DNA of 64,000 nt from Streptomyces fuscichromogenes (GCF_014645815.1 NZ_BMML01000012.1:213268-277267); one strand, 5' to 3'. Shown: positions 52,590 to 61,761, counted from the first letter of the stretch. Notes: generated from the letters alone by a model not told the origin. Translations and numbers: made by a program.

Positions 52590-53259
52590 GGAACGGGGGC
52601 GGCCGTGCGGCCAGAGGGCGTGGACAGAACGGCATGCGCCGCTCGCTCGGCGGCGGCCAGAGCGCCCTCGATGTGCCCGGCGTACCGGAAGGCCGCCTCG
52701 TAACAGGGAGTTCTCGCGAAGGCGATGCACGACGGGCGCCGAAGAGCTGCGAAAGCCGCGCGGTCAGCGCCTGTTCGATGCCGGGGCCGACGACCTGGGC
52801 CGGAGCGAAGCCGAACAACGCGGCGGGCCGCCCGTCAGACCCCGGCATGTCGTGCAACTCCTGCAACGGACCGGTCCTGCTGAACGCCGCCCCGGCGAGC
52901 TACTCGCCGCGCCAGAACGCGGTGGAGTAGCGGACGACGACCTTGGCGACCGTCACCATCCACACCGGAGTCCTCCGGGCGAGGCGGGCCAGGTCCGGGG
53001 GCGGTTCCGGATCGAATTCGATGTGCGAGAGGGCGAGCGCGGGCGGTACGGCAAGGACGACGTGCTCGGCATGCAGCACCACGCTCGACGCACGGACGTC
53101 GAGCGCGCCGATGTCGGCGCCGCAGATCCCGCTCGCCACCACGTCGACCCGCACCTCGTCGTCCCGGGGCGGTCGTGCCTCGACCGGGACGATCCCTCGG
53201 GCACCGCCGCCCTCCGCCACCTGTGCGGCCCGGTGAACACGGTTGGCATCCTGAGCCAC
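52590..53259 (-). pseudogene. Chimeric remnant: alcohol dehydrogenase start joined to flavin amine oxidase
   Basis: The minus frame opens ARGIVPVEARPPRDDEVRVD, VVASGICGADIG, the N-terminal zinc ADH segment. It then switches in frame to EHVVLAVPPALALSHIEFDP, RTPVWMVTVAKVVVRYSTAF, which is a mid-section of flavin-containing monoamine oxidases. After a frame change it goes on with MQELHDMPGSDGRPAALFGF, APAQVVGPGIEQALTA and ends. FAD-binding motifs of the oxidase and cofactor motifs of the dehydrogenase are both missing. Large deletions between two neighbouring genes probably made this fusion. Confidence 0.6.
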
Positions 53260-53361
53260 GAGAATCGCTCCATGAAATGAAAAGGGGCACGACGAAGTCG
53301 TTCAGTGCGGCCGCCCGTGCCTACGGCGTCATCGCCTGCACCGTCATCTGCCTGCGCCGCC

Positions 53362-53679
53362 TCACTCGCTGATGTGCCCCTGCAACAGCTTGGCCGCCAG
53401 GTCGTGACCGTAGTCAAGGGCGAGGTCCATGGGTGTTTTCCCGTCCGGGTCTGGGAGTTTCGGGTCGGCACCGAAGGCCAGCAGTACTGCAGCGGTACGC
53501 ACAGTCAGCGGGTTGCCGCTTTGCAGCGCGCCGTCGCCCTCCATGTCGATGGCGTGCGTCAGGAGCGTCATGTTGTCGCACACCTCATCTGGGTCAACGC
53601 CCCGGGCCAACAACTGGGCCAACGTCTCTGCGTCCTCGTCCTCCACTGCTTGATGAGCTGGGGTCCAGGTGTTCTCCAT
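53362..53679 (-). CDS. Ankyrin-repeat protein, 105 aa
   Basis: From ATG 53679 the product has about three ankyrin units: NTWTPAHQAVEDEDAETLAQ, LLARGVDPDEVCDNMTLLTH, GNPLTVRTAAVLLAFGADPK and DPDGKTPMDLALDYGHDLAA. Ankyrin proteins mediate protein-protein contacts; small bacterial ones are often immunity or regulatory partners. The frame extends 13 codons upstream but similarity starts at MENTW. There are no neighbours that suggest a partner. Confidence 0.8.
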   Translation of the reverse strand: MENTWTPAHQAVEDEDAETLAQLLARGVDPDEVCDNMTLLTHAIDMEGDGALQSGNPLTVRTAAVLLAFGADPKLPDPDGKTPMDLALDYGHDLAAKLLQGHISE

Positions 53680-54378
53680 GGCGGCATTCAACCGTTGCCA
53701 CAGCAGTCCGGCCAGCACATTCCACCGACTCTGACAGCTAATCGAGATGAGTTGTCAGAGCAGCCGAAGCGCGGCATCCGCGGGAGCTTGTCGGCGATGA
53801 CCCGGTCGCTGATGCGCCGGTGCTGACAGTGCCCGCGTTGCCCTCACGGCTGTCCGAACCGACTTGGGGCCAATGCGCGACCGCGCTGCCCGAGCAGCCG
53901 GAGTTCCACCCGAATCATCTGCTCGGCAGGTCACGCCAGTGATCACAGAGCGTCGCAAATCCATGGCGTGCGGTGCGAGGCCACATCGTAGGCCAGGTTG
54001 CGGGCTGGTGCCCTTACGGCCTTTGTCGGGGCAGTGGTTGAAGCGCGGGCCATCGGGTGAGCATGGCGCTCTTGATGGCCGCGGCGAGTCTTCCCAGGCC
54101 GTTGAGCTCACTGCCGTCAGCGGTCATCTGGCTGACGGTGCCGAGACGGTGGACGAGTCGCTGCCGGGCCGTCGCCGTGCCCCAACTCCAGTCGCGGTTC
54201 GGGATCTCGGCCTGGTGGCCAACCGCTTCCCGTTCGGCTCGCTGGACCACAGGTCTGCTGCGCAGGCCGGACGTCGCCTTCAAGGCGACGGGGGACGACT
54301 ATCCGCACCACGGCTCGGTGGCGCGAGGTCCCGATATTCCGGGTGCCGTGCCGGGAGGCGTTCGTGCACACTGCGCGG
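53680..54378. other. No supported gene
   Basis: About 700 bp without a convincing gene. A minus frame at 54014-54283 (RQRLVHRLGTVSQMTADGSE, LNGLGRLAAAIKSAMLTRWP) has a coding look, but its start and domain are unknown. No repeat or RNA gene was seen. Confidence 0.35.
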
Positions 54379-54909
54379 ATGGGTGATGACGGTTCCTGGT
54401 CGCCGCAGGAGAAGGCCCTGCGGCATGTGGCGGCCCCGTCGGTCGGGCGTCCACTCGATTCGCGGATGCGGTTGACGATGAACTTCCATCCCGACCGCCT
54501 GGTGGCCGAGCGTCCGATCCTTCGCAGGCTGGCGGAAGACGGCGTCTACCGCTCGCAGTTCGTGACCGGCAACTGCAACGGTGGTCTGACTGCGTATCCG
54601 GGTGGGGACCGGTGGCGCTGGGAGAGCCGTATCTTCGATGGTGCCTGTGACTGCGCCGCAGCTGACGAGCGGCCGGTCTACGGCGCGCTGACGCTGTCGC
54701 TCGAAGCAAGGCCAGGTTCCCGGGGTACGCCGGGCCGCTACCGAAGAACCGTCCTCGACCTCAGCGGCCGTGTGCGCGCTGAGCGGCCGCCTTTCGCAAC
54801 AGCTGCAGTACCACCGTCAGGCGGCCACTTGGCCCCGGAAGGTCCTGGAGGCGGCCCACGGCGAGAACCTCGAACTTCGACGCCGTCTGGCCCAGGCCAG
54901 GGTGGGTGA
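54379..54909 (+). pseudogene. Truncated DUF3626 gene
   Basis: From ATG 54379 the frame reads RLTMNFHPDRLVAERPILRR, LAEDGVYRSQFVTGNCNGGL, TAYPGGDRWRWESRIFDGAC and ADERPVYGAL, the conserved core of DUF3626 proteins (around 300 residues in complete members). After PVYGAL the sequence changes to a low-complexity tail with no similarity. The C-terminal two thirds are missing. The role of the family is unknown; it occurs in Streptomyces accessory loci. Confidence 0.55.
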
Positions 54910-54915
54910 TCGGTA

Positions 54916-55434
54916 TCAGTTCGTGCTGTCGATGGTGTCGCGTGCGGCGAGGCGGAAGTCCTTGATCGCTTGGTAGAGGGTTCGTTCTCGTTCGGCAGCG
55001 AGGGCGGTGTCCTCGGCTTTGCGGGTGGTGTCTCCCGCGCGGGCGTCGTCGGCCATCCGCCGCATGACCTGCGCAAGGTCGCTGGAGGCGTGGGTTACTC
55101 GTTGAGCAACGTTGGCCAGGGAAGCCGGACCCTCAAGGATGACGATCTCAGCAGTGCGGTGCACCTCGCGGGCCAGGCCGATGAAGCGGCGGATTTTCTC
55201 ATCGACGTCGGACAGGTCGGGTTGATCTGAGCGCAGTGCGTCGAGGATGGCATCCATGGCGATGTCGCGGTCATGGAGTGCGCTGAGGTAGTCGGCGCAT
55301 GCGTCGCGGCGTTGCTGACGGCGCCACTGTTCCTGTTGTGCCTGAGCCTGCACCCGGCCGTTGACGACTGCCGCGCCCAGAGTTGCGAGGGAGCCGACGG
55401 CGGCACCCAGAACGGCTGCGAGACCTGCGTCCAT
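54916..55434 (-). CDS. Single-helix membrane protein with cytoplasmic helical domain
   Basis: From ATG 55434 (or 55452) the 172-residue product has one N-terminal helix, MDAGLAAVLGAAVGSLATLG, then a long charged helical stretch RVQAQAQQEQWRRQQRRDAC, ADYLSALHDRDIAMDAILDA, and ends in AERERTLYQAIKDFRLAARD. No enzyme motif. Proteins of this shape (one TM plus coiled helices) are numerous in Streptomyces and have no known job; the gene at 60613 has the same architecture. Confidence 0.7.
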   Translation of the reverse strand: MDAGLAAVLGAAVGSLATLGAAVVNGRVQAQAQQEQWRRQQRRDACADYLSALHDRDIAMDAILDALRSDQPDLSDVDEKIRRFIGLAREVHRTAEIVILEGPASLANVAQRVTHASSDLAQVMRRMADDARAGDTTRKAEDTALAAERERTLYQAIKDFRLAARDTIDSTN

Positions 55435-55547
55435 GGGCCCAGTCTGCCGTGACATCTCACTCACCAGTGCGCCTGGGCTTGGTGCCCTTCTCATCGTGGG
55501 CCAGGTGTGTGCGTCTCGGCGGGCGGGAACCGGGTTCCGGTGATCCA

Positions 55548-56558
55548 CTATTTCGACCAGACCGGCTCGGCTCGCCAAAAGAATGGCGTCTGCTGTGGCG
55601 GGGCCTGTCTCGTTAGCGCGGCGGCCGGCAGCAGGTTGTCCGGTTCGGCGCCAGGGTCCGCGGTGACGACCACTCCGGCCGTCCGACCGCCGATCCCGGC
55701 CGGCCAGACCGTGAGGTCACTCGCCAGTGCACCCTCCAGTTTCGCCTGCCGCAAGTCTGCGCCGCTGAGGTCGCAGCCTCGGAGGTCGGCCAACCGCAGG
55801 TCCGCACCGGCGAACACCGCACCCTGGGCGCGTGCCTTGCGCAGGTTCGCCTCCCGCAGGTCCGCACGCGAGAAGTCCGCCTCCCGCACATCGGCCTTGA
55901 CCAGGTGCGCGCCGCGCAGATCGGCTTCGATACAGCGGACCTGGTGGAGGATCGAGGTTCCGAGTTCGGCATGCCGCAGATTGGCCGCTATGAGTGACGC
56001 CTTGCTCAGGTCGACCTGGTAGACGCTTGCCGCCTCCAGGCACGCGCCGTCAAGGTTGACTCCGGTCAGCCACAGCCCGTCACAGTCGGCTCTTCGCAGG
56101 TCGGTGAGGCTGACGTTCAGCCAGTCCGGTCGCGGTTCCCGGCGAAGAACCCCGAGACACGTCAGCGCCGTCTGAGCATCCGCGCCGCGGGTCTCCAAGG
56201 GCCGCACCGAATTGATCGACGCCTCCGCCGCCGGAGATCCCGGCTCCCGCGGCGGCCGGGGCAGGTGCGCACGAAGGTACGCCGCCATGATGGAGACGAC
56301 CGCCTCGTGATCGCGGACGGAATGGTCGGCGATCCGCCACAGTGCGTAGACGCCCCCGATCCGTACATCCAGCCTGCCGCTGCCGAGCTGGTCCACGGCA
56401 CCGCCGAGCTCGCCGCCGCTCCGGCGCGTCGGGTCTCCTGCGCCGTTTCGCCCACCAGGTCCGGCGGGAGACCGCCAGGACGTAGTCTCAGTTCGTTCTC
56501 CGGTGGGAGGACTGGTCGACATCGCGGGTTGAGCCGGGGCAGGCCGAGGACATGACAC
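55548..56558 (-). CDS. Pentapeptide-repeat protein
   Basis: The product has a helical N-terminal half of a type common in Streptomyces (AVDQLGSGRLDVRIGGVYAL, WRIADHSVRDHEAVVSIMAA, YLRAHLPRPP). A right-handed beta helix of pentapeptides follows: ADFSRADLREANLRKARAQG, AVFAGADLRLADLRGCDLSG, ADLRQAKLEG. The first 55 residues after ATG 56558 do not match relatives, which begin shortly before AVDQLG, so the true start or an N-terminal frameshift is uncertain. Pentapeptide proteins bind other proteins, sometimes gyrase. Partners are not evident here. Confidence 0.75.
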   Translation of the reverse strand: MSCPRPAPAQPAMSTSPPTGERTETTSWRSPAGPGGRNGAGDPTRRSGGELGGAVDQLGSGRLDVRIGGVYALWRIADHSVRDHEAVVSIMAAYLRAHLPRPPREPGSPAAEASINSVRPLETRGADAQTALTCLGVLRREPRPDWLNVSLTDLRRADCDGLWLTGVNLDGACLEAASVYQVDLSKASLIAANLRHAELGTSILHQVRCIEADLRGAHLVKADVREADFSRADLREANLRKARAQGAVFAGADLRLADLRGCDLSGADLRQAKLEGALASDLTVWPAGIGGRTAGVVVTADPGAEPDNLLPAAALTRQAPPQQTPFFWRAEPVWSK

Positions 56559-56584
56559 TGTCCTTGAGGAAGATCAGTCCCATG

Positions 56585-56676
56585 CGGCTTCTCGGGAGGC
56601 GGGCCGGCCGGATCAGCGATTCCGAGTGCTGGATGAGCCGTTCGTAGCCCCGGGCGTGACGGCGTGCGGTCGGCAC
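56585..56676 (-). pseudogene. IS5-family transposase tail fragment
   Basis: The minus strand reads ARRHARGYERLIQHSESLIR followed by PARLPRSRMG. The motif R-R-H-x-R-x-Y-E-R-L-x-x-H-x-E-x-x-I is the end of IS5-type transposases; the final helix that should follow is missing. Only about 30 codons remain. Confidence 0.45.
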
Positions 56677-56946
56677 CCCGGTGATCCCTTCGAACGGACA
56701 CGGGCCTCTCCCGTCAGGCGACCGGCTCCGACATCACTCAGTCAAGTTCAGGAGCCTGAGTGCTCCCGGCAATCGGTCACGTCGCGGACCACTGAAAGAC
56801 CGCCTGAATGACGGCCTGAAAGACCGCCGTCCCGGAGTTCGTCCAGGTGCATCGTCTTCCTCGCCCGCGGCCACGTCCAAGCCGGTGATCGCAGCGGTGG
56901 TTTCGTTTCGCTGTCATGCCGTACGACGGGGTGCCTGCTGTGGCAG

Positions 56947-56997
56947 GGGAAGTGCTGGCCCGTCGCCTCCCTCCGTAGCGGTGGGCCAGCACTTCCC
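56947..56997. terminator. 15-bp perfect inverted repeat
   Basis: GGGAAGTGCTGGCCC (56947-56961) and GGGCCAGCACTTCCC (56983-56997) are exact reverse complements with a 21-base loop. The repeat lies about 130 bp beyond the stop of the secreted protein gene at 57127 on the minus strand and could terminate it. It has no T tract. Confidence 0.45.
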
Positions 56998-57126
56998 GGC
57001 AGCCTCCCTCACCGCGGCCGGCACGAGCCCGCATCACGACTTTCGAAAGCTCGGACAGTCATGCCGCCGAGCCCGGTGTGCGGTGCCCGCCGCCGGGTTT
57101 GCGGCGTGGGGAGATGGTGGGCCGGA

Positions 57127-57498
57127 TCAGTAAGCGCAGATGGCGTAGACGCTGATGCCTACGCTGCTGTAGGCGTTCTGTCGCCCGAGTGCGATCCAGC
57201 CCCGTCCGTCCGAGGTGGGGAAGCTGCCGACGAGGATGGCATCGTTGCCCTGGGCTTCGGCTCCTCCGCCGATGACGTGCTTGCCGGTCGGGCAGAAGAC
57301 GGTCCTTCGCTGGAAGTTCGGGACGTTGGCGTTGGGGAGGGTGACGATCTGATAGCCGTCGATGACGCGGGTGTGTGCGGGTTTGGTGGCGGGGGCGTGC
57401 TCGGGGGCTGCCTGGGCGGCCCAGCCGGCACCGGCGGCGAGGGTGAGCGCCAGTGCGCCGGCGGTGAGGGCCGTCTTTGCTCGCATGTGTCTCCTCAT
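57127..57498 (-). CDS. Secreted small protein, 123 aa
   Basis: The product starts with a Sec signal (MRRHMRAKTALTAGALALTL, cleavage near AQAAP). It continues VIDGYQIVTLPNANVPNFQR, FCPTGKHVIGGGAEAQGNDA, ILVGSFPTSDGRGWIALGRQ. One cysteine precedes PTGKHVIGGG and another is in YAICAY, which may pair. This glycine-rich exported domain, probably a beta-sandwich, occurs widely in Streptomyces secretomes; its function is not known. ATG 57498 or the ATG four codons later is the start. Confidence 0.75.
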   Translation of the reverse strand: MRRHMRAKTALTAGALALTLAAGAGWAAQAAPEHAPATKPAHTRVIDGYQIVTLPNANVPNFQRRTVFCPTGKHVIGGGAEAQGNDAILVGSFPTSDGRGWIALGRQNAYSSVGISVYAICAY

Positions 57499-58006
57499 GG
57501 TCGTGCGGGGCGCGTGGTTGGCATCCCGTCACTGGCACAACGGTGTCGGGCGGGGGAGACGCGGACCGGGCTATTGCTGGTCAAACACCCTGATCGGGGG
57601 AGGTGGGTGTGCGGGCGTGTGAAGGGCGCAGGTTCTGGGCACGGGCTACCGCAGTGTCGGCAAAGGCCGCGATACCGGCTGCCGGACAGTCCTGCTGACG
57701 AGCCTGCTGCTCTCCCGGGCCAGGACACCGGGCCCTGAGCCGGCCGGCTCGCAGGCGCCTGCTGTGCTGCCCGTTCCCTGCCCGGCACACACGTCGGACC
57801 CGGAAGCCTTCGTGGACCAGGAGGCGGTCCCCAAGCACCTGACCCGTGATCAGTTCCTGGCCTGGTGCTCCCGCGCCTCCCGCGACCACCAGGTCGTGTT
57901 CGACCACATCGACCGGTACGGCGTGACGTCGGCACAGCACCTGCTCATCAAGGACTTCGTCGCGAAGGTGGCCGTGGGCGAGGGCGGTTGCTGCCATGGT
58001 GTGCCG
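57499..58006. other. Gap with an in-frame coding remnant before the DinB gene
   Basis: On the plus strand, in the same frame as the next gene, the sequence from about 57800 reads EAVPKHLTRDQFLAWCSRAS, HQVVFDHIDRYGVTSAQHLL, IKDFVAKVAVGEGGCC. It looks coding but is unrelated to the DinB fold that follows, so it is probably the end of another gene. Its family was not recognised. The remainder is non-coding. Confidence 0.4.
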
Positions 58007-58534
58007 ATGAACACGACACCGGACGGACGGCCCATCCCACCCGCACATGCTGACGAGCGCGCCATGCTGGAGGCATGGCTGGACTTTCACCGTGCAACTC
58101 TTGCCCTGAAGTGTTCGGGCCTCAAGGATGATCAATTACGGCTTGCCGCGGTGTCACCCTCGTCGATGACGCTGCTCGGGCTCGTTCAGCACGTGGCTGA
58201 GGTGGAACGCAACTGGTTTCAGCGTGTATTCGCAGGTCAGGATGTGCCGCCAGTCTTCGGGGAGAGCAACGTCGACGGCTATGCGCTCCGGCCGGACCGG
58301 GGGCTCGACGAGGCGACGGCTGCCTGGCAGTCCGAGGTCGCCCGAGGCCGTGAGCTGATCGCTGACGCGTCGCTGGACGATTCCGGTCGCCTGTCCGAAC
58401 AGGAGGCGGGTTTCTTGGGCGATCAGGGGGTCTCCCTGCGCTGGATCATGCTGCACATGGTCGAGGAATACGCGCGTCACAACGGTCATGCTGATCTCAT
58501 TCGCGAGCAGATCGACGGTGTCACCGGCGCATGA
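58007..58534 (+). CDS. DinB-superfamily protein (DUF664 type)
   Basis: The 175-residue product reads ERAMLEAWLDFHRATLALKC, SGLKDDQLRLAAVSPSSMTL, LGLVQHVAEVERNWFQRVFA and WIMLHMVEEYARHNGHADLI, the four-helix DinB fold with the metal-ligand His in VQHVAE and in ARHNGH (HxxxH). DinB proteins include thiol (mycothiol/bacillithiol) S-transferases. ATG 58007 is chosen because it opens the fold; the frame is open upstream into unrelated sequence. All ligands are present, so it is probably functional. Confidence 0.85.
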   Translation: MNTTPDGRPIPPAHADERAMLEAWLDFHRATLALKCSGLKDDQLRLAAVSPSSMTLLGLVQHVAEVERNWFQRVFAGQDVPPVFGESNVDGYALRPDRGLDEATAAWQSEVARGRELIADASLDDSGRLSEQEAGFLGDQGVSLRWIMLHMVEEYARHNGHADLIREQIDGVTGA

Positions 58535-58672
58535 GACGTGCTTGTGCGGTCCCAAGTACCGCGCAAGCACCCCGCTCCCGCTCTCAGCCGGCGACGGCGC
58601 CCGCTCGGCCAGAGCCTCGCCGGCACCCGGGCGCGGGCTGAATCACCGCCAAGGTCAGCTGACCGCTGTGCT

Positions 58673-59690
58673 TCAGCTTGATGGTTCTCCACCCCAGAGC
58701 AGTGGGCCATCAAGCAATGTTCCGGGGATGTTCGTCGGGGGCATTTCGTCGATGGAACTGCGCAGCCCGACGCCGGAGGGGTCGACCCAGGCGAGCCGTG
58801 GCACCGGCTGTAGCAGGGCGTCGTATTGACGAGTGCGGGGGCCGGTGAGAAGGGTGCGGAGTTCGTCGGGGGCGGGGCGGTGACCAGGCACAGCCAGGCC
58901 AGGACGGCGCCGATACGGACCTCGGGCGGTCACCTGGGATCCGACCAGAGATCCCGGGCCCACCTGGGAGCGTGGTCATTCTGGTGTTCGCGGGCGAGTT
59001 GGGCGACCGCCAGAACCAGGCTCACCCGGACCACCGCATCGTCTTCCTTCGCCAGCCTGCACTGCAGAGCCGAGGAGACGTGTGAAAGGTCGCCGGTCGC
59101 CGCCGCCAGGACGTAGGCGGTCACGGAGCGGACCTCGGGGTCGGGGCCGGAGAGAAGAGGGAGCAGAAGGTGCAGGTCGCCCGTGAGGGCCAGCCGGGCG
59201 GCCTGGATCGTCCAGTCCACCGGGCACCCCGTGCTGCCCTCGCTCATCAACGGCTCCTCGGCGACATGAAGCAGGCCTTCCCGCGATCCGTCCCCCATGC
59301 GCTGACACCGGCCGATCTTGGCGATCAGGCGAAGGGTTCAGGCACGGAGCCAGGGGTACCCGGTCGTTGCGATCCGGAGCAGGAATGGCACCGCCAGCGC
59401 CCCTACCGCGATCGTGCCGCCTTGGTGGTGAAGATTCGTCCAGAGCTGCTGCAAGGCCGAGCTGCTGCAAGGCCCTGTCGGCGGCTTCGGCGTCTGCGGT
59501 TCCGCAGCGTCGCGAGGAGTCCGGGGATCTCCTCGCCCGGGCCGTAGAAGTGCGGGAACCGCCGCCAAGGGACCTCGTCGTACCTGAACCCGTTCTTGAC
59601 CTCCCGCAGGATCGCGCCCACGGCCGTCCGCACGGCGCAGTCCGTACCGACCCACCGTTCCGGCCAGCCGAACCAATGGTCGTCGTCCAC
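58673..59690 (-). pseudogene. HEAT-repeat gene inactivated by at least five lesions
   Basis: Joined across frames the minus strand reads HWFGWPERWVGTDCAVRTAV, KNGFRYDEVPWRRFPHFYGP, ADRALQQLWTNLHHQGGTIA, AVPFLLRIATTGYPWLRA, then VDWTIQAARLALTGDLHLLL, PDPEVRSVTAYVLAAATGDL and ELRTLLTGPRTRQYDALLQP. This is a single HEAT-repeat protein of about 340 residues. Lesions: frameshift near 59500, 16-bp tandem duplication at 59443-59474, in-frame TGA at 59338, in-frame TGA at 58930, and a slip in a C run near 58875. Confidence 0.7.
59443..59474. repeat. 16-bp tandem duplication causing a frameshift
   Basis: GAGCTGCTGCAAGGCC occurs twice in direct succession (59443-59458, 59459-59474). Removing one copy joins DRALQQL to WTNLHHQGG in one frame on the minus strand, as expected of the HEAT gene. 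Confidence 0.85.
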
Positions 59691-59921
59691 TGCTTGGCCT
59701 CCCAGTCCACCGACAGCATCCGCACTTCGGGAGAGCCTGATGACTGATGATCAAGAGGGTGGTCCCCTTCTGCCGTACTCCGTCGGCACCGTACGACCGT
59801 GACGTCATTTCGCGTGAACATCCGCACGCTCAAGATCGCCAACGCCGTCCAAACCGGTGCTCAAACGCTGCTACTTCACGTGAACGAAGGCACCCGTCGC
59901 ACGAACCGCGAGGAGTTCCGC

Positions 59922-60491
59922 ATGAACCACCAGGATGTCGACGCCGCCGTGGCAGAGATGCTGCGGACACTCAGCCCTCATACCGCCGAGGACTGGACGG
60001 TGCCGGCGGGGCCGCTCGAATGGACCTGCTGGCAAACAGCAGCGCACATCGGCCACGACCTGACGGCCTACGCAGGACAGCTGGCAGCACAGCCCACCGA
60101 CGCCTACCTCCCCTTCGACCTGAACGTCCGCCCCACGGCCTCACCGGCTGCGGTACTCCAGGCCGTCACCGCCTGCGGCGGACTGCTCAGCAGCGCCTTG
60201 TCCACAGCCGACCCGACCTTGCGCGCCTGGCACTGGGGTCCGTGCGACCCCGAGGGGTTCGCGGCGATGGGCGTCGCCGAAACCCTGCTGCACACTCACG
60301 ACATCACGCAGGGGCTGTCCGTGGACTGGCTACCACCAGCACCACTGAGTGCGGCCGTACTCAACCGGCTCTTCCCCGCCGCCCCGCCCGGAGACCCCAC
60401 CCAGGTACTCCTCTGGTGCACCGGCCGCGGGGACCTCGACGACCTCCCTCGCCAAACCTCCTGGCGGTGGGAACCAGCACGATCGGACTGA
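59922..60491 (+). CDS. Mycothiol-dependent maleylpyruvate isomerase-like protein
   Basis: The 189-residue product reads VAEMLRTLSPHTAEDWTVPA, GPLEWTCWQTAAHIGHDLTA, YAGQLAAQ and AMGVAETLLHTHDITQGLSV, with His ligands in WQTAAHIGHD and in LLHTHDI (HxxxH-like placement). This matches the DinB-type N-terminal domain of mycothiol-dependent maleylpyruvate isomerases, followed by a short tail with LLWCTGRGDL. The full two-domain enzyme is longer, so this is the short form. ATG 59922 has GAGGAG before it. The substrate is unknown. Confidence 0.8.
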   Translation: MNHQDVDAAVAEMLRTLSPHTAEDWTVPAGPLEWTCWQTAAHIGHDLTAYAGQLAAQPTDAYLPFDLNVRPTASPAAVLQAVTACGGLLSSALSTADPTLRAWHWGPCDPEGFAAMGVAETLLHTHDITQGLSVDWLPPAPLSAAVLNRLFPAAPPGDPTQVLLWCTGRGDLDDLPRQTSWRWEPARSD

Positions 60492-60612
60492 TCAAGCTGA
60501 CCCCGGCGAACCGTCCCGGTCACAGCACCAGGCGTTTCGTTCGGGTCACTTGTCGAGGTGGCCCCTCGATGACTTCTGTAACGTGCTGTCAGCCGTGGGA
60601 TGGGGGGGCGTG

Positions 60613-60954
60613 GTGAACATCCTGTCCGTGGCCATCGGGGCTGGTTTCGGCCTCACAGGGGCCGTGTTCGGGTGTTGGTTCACTGCGCGCCGACAGGACC
60701 GCATGTGGATGCGCGAACAGAAGCTGAAAGCCGGGGTCGGCTTCAACACCGCCGTGGTCCAGCTCATCGACTACCTTCGGCAAACACGGCTCAGCGACGA
60801 CGACACCGTCGAACTCGCCGCCGATCTCGCGGGTCGGGTCTGGAACTCCCGGCCCAGCGAGGGCAGGGACGTTCGCAGGGCCGAGCACAGGGAAACGGAG
60901 GATCTCCTGCGCCGCTTCACCCATCAACTCCGACAGGAGATCGCGCGGACGTAG
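60613..60954 (+). CDS. Single-helix membrane protein, 113 aa
   Basis: From GTG 60613 (a second GTG lies three bases upstream) the product has one helix, LSVAIGAGFGLTGAVFGCWF, then ARRQDRMWMREQKLKAGVGF, NTAVVQLIDYLRQTRLSDDD and a basic amphipathic end ETEDLLRRFTHQLRQEIART. The architecture equals that of the gene at 54916, with one N-terminal helix and a cytoplasmic charged helical part. Function unknown. Confidence 0.65.
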   Translation: MNILSVAIGAGFGLTGAVFGCWFTARRQDRMWMREQKLKAGVGFNTAVVQLIDYLRQTRLSDDDTVELAADLAGRVWNSRPSEGRDVRRAEHRETEDLLRRFTHQLRQEIART

Positions 60955-61049
60955 TCTCGGTCTGTTCTTCGGGGGAGGGAGATCGGTGCAGATATCGACG
61001 TGACGCTGCTGCCACCATCAATGTCAGAAGCGGCGGGCCTGTCCTGTGA

Positions 61050-61346
61050 TCATGTGGTTCCGGAGGTGGCTTCCGCCCCCGGAACGGGGTATCCGATCTG
61101 TGCCAGATCGTCAGCGAGGTCAACGAGCTCGACGTCAGGATTCAACGCCGATACGACACTCTGAGTGAGAGGCTGCAGCGCATGGATGTGGTGGATGGCC
61201 TCGATGTCCGTAGTGACCTCGTAGTACTCCTCCGCGAACTGCTGATAGGCCTCGGGACGACCATCCGCCAAGACATCACATAGCCATTCCGTGCTGCCGC
61301 CGTCTTCCACGCTCTCAGCCAGGGCCTCGATGGATCCGGCCCTCAA
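61050..61346 (-). CDS. Small acidic hypothetical protein, 98 aa
   Basis: The product reads STEWLCDVLADGRPEAYQQF, AEEYYEVTTDIEAIHHIHAL, NPDVELVDLADDLAQIGYPV. It is acidic and helical, with no domain recognised. The start may be TTG 61346 or the GTG at 61310, neither with a strong ribosome site. The minus-strand neighbour upstream is the EF-Tu-domain-like gene about 80 bp away. Confidence 0.5.
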   Translation of the reverse strand: MRAGSIEALAESVEDGGSTEWLCDVLADGRPEAYQQFAEEYYEVTTDIEAIHHIHALQPLTQSVVSALNPDVELVDLADDLAQIGYPVPGAEATSGTT

Positions 61347-61428
61347 TCCGGAGTCTGCCTGTCCACGTCAGAAGCACACGGTCACCCGCGGTACGGGGAG
61401 TTGTTGTCGGTTCCTGTGGATCGCTGGG

Positions 61429-61761
61429 TTAGGACGCCGGGTTGGCGCCTTCGATGACCTGCCGCCCGGAGGCCAAGGTGGCCGATTTGAGATGCTGAAC
61501 GCCTTCTCCTCGGAGCGTCACGAAGGCGGTGAGGCCAGTGTCGAGTGCTGCCACTCGATGCCCGTAGATGACGGCCTGCGTCAACGCCAGATCGATCGCT
61601 TGGGCTGAACCGCTGAGCCGGTTGAAGCGGGCGCCGCGATGGACCGGTCCCCGCAGGCAGCGCACATTGACAGTGGCCTGTTCCAGGGATGCGACGATGA
61701 CCCGTTCAATCTGCAGTTCAACGCTGCTACGACGGCTGCCGGGGCTGGGGATCTCGCTCAC
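61429..61761 (-). CDS. Small beta-barrel protein, EF-Tu domain 2-like
   Basis: The 110-residue product reads VELQIERVIVASLEQATVNV, RCLRGPVHRGARFNR, IDLALTQAVIYGHRVAALDT and GLTAFVTLRGEGVQHLKSAT. The pattern of a core strand, then G-P-V-x-x-G-x-x-F, then L-T-x-x-x-x-Y-G, resembles the second domain of elongation factor Tu and similar translation barrels. Streptomyces have stand-alone versions without a known role. GTG 61761 overlaps the TGA of the IS256 transposase (GTGA), so the gene may now be translated from the transposase message. Confidence 0.55.
   Translation of the reverse strand: MSEIPSPGSRRSSVELQIERVIVASLEQATVNVRCLRGPVHRGARFNRLSGSAQAIDLALTQAVIYGHRVAALDTGLTAFVTLRGEGVQHLKSATLASGRQVIEGANPAS

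Noticed and set aside
54014..54283. Minus-strand frame with a coding look between the ankyrin and DUF3626 genes.
   Set aside because: No recognisable family, weak start; listed only as part of the gap.
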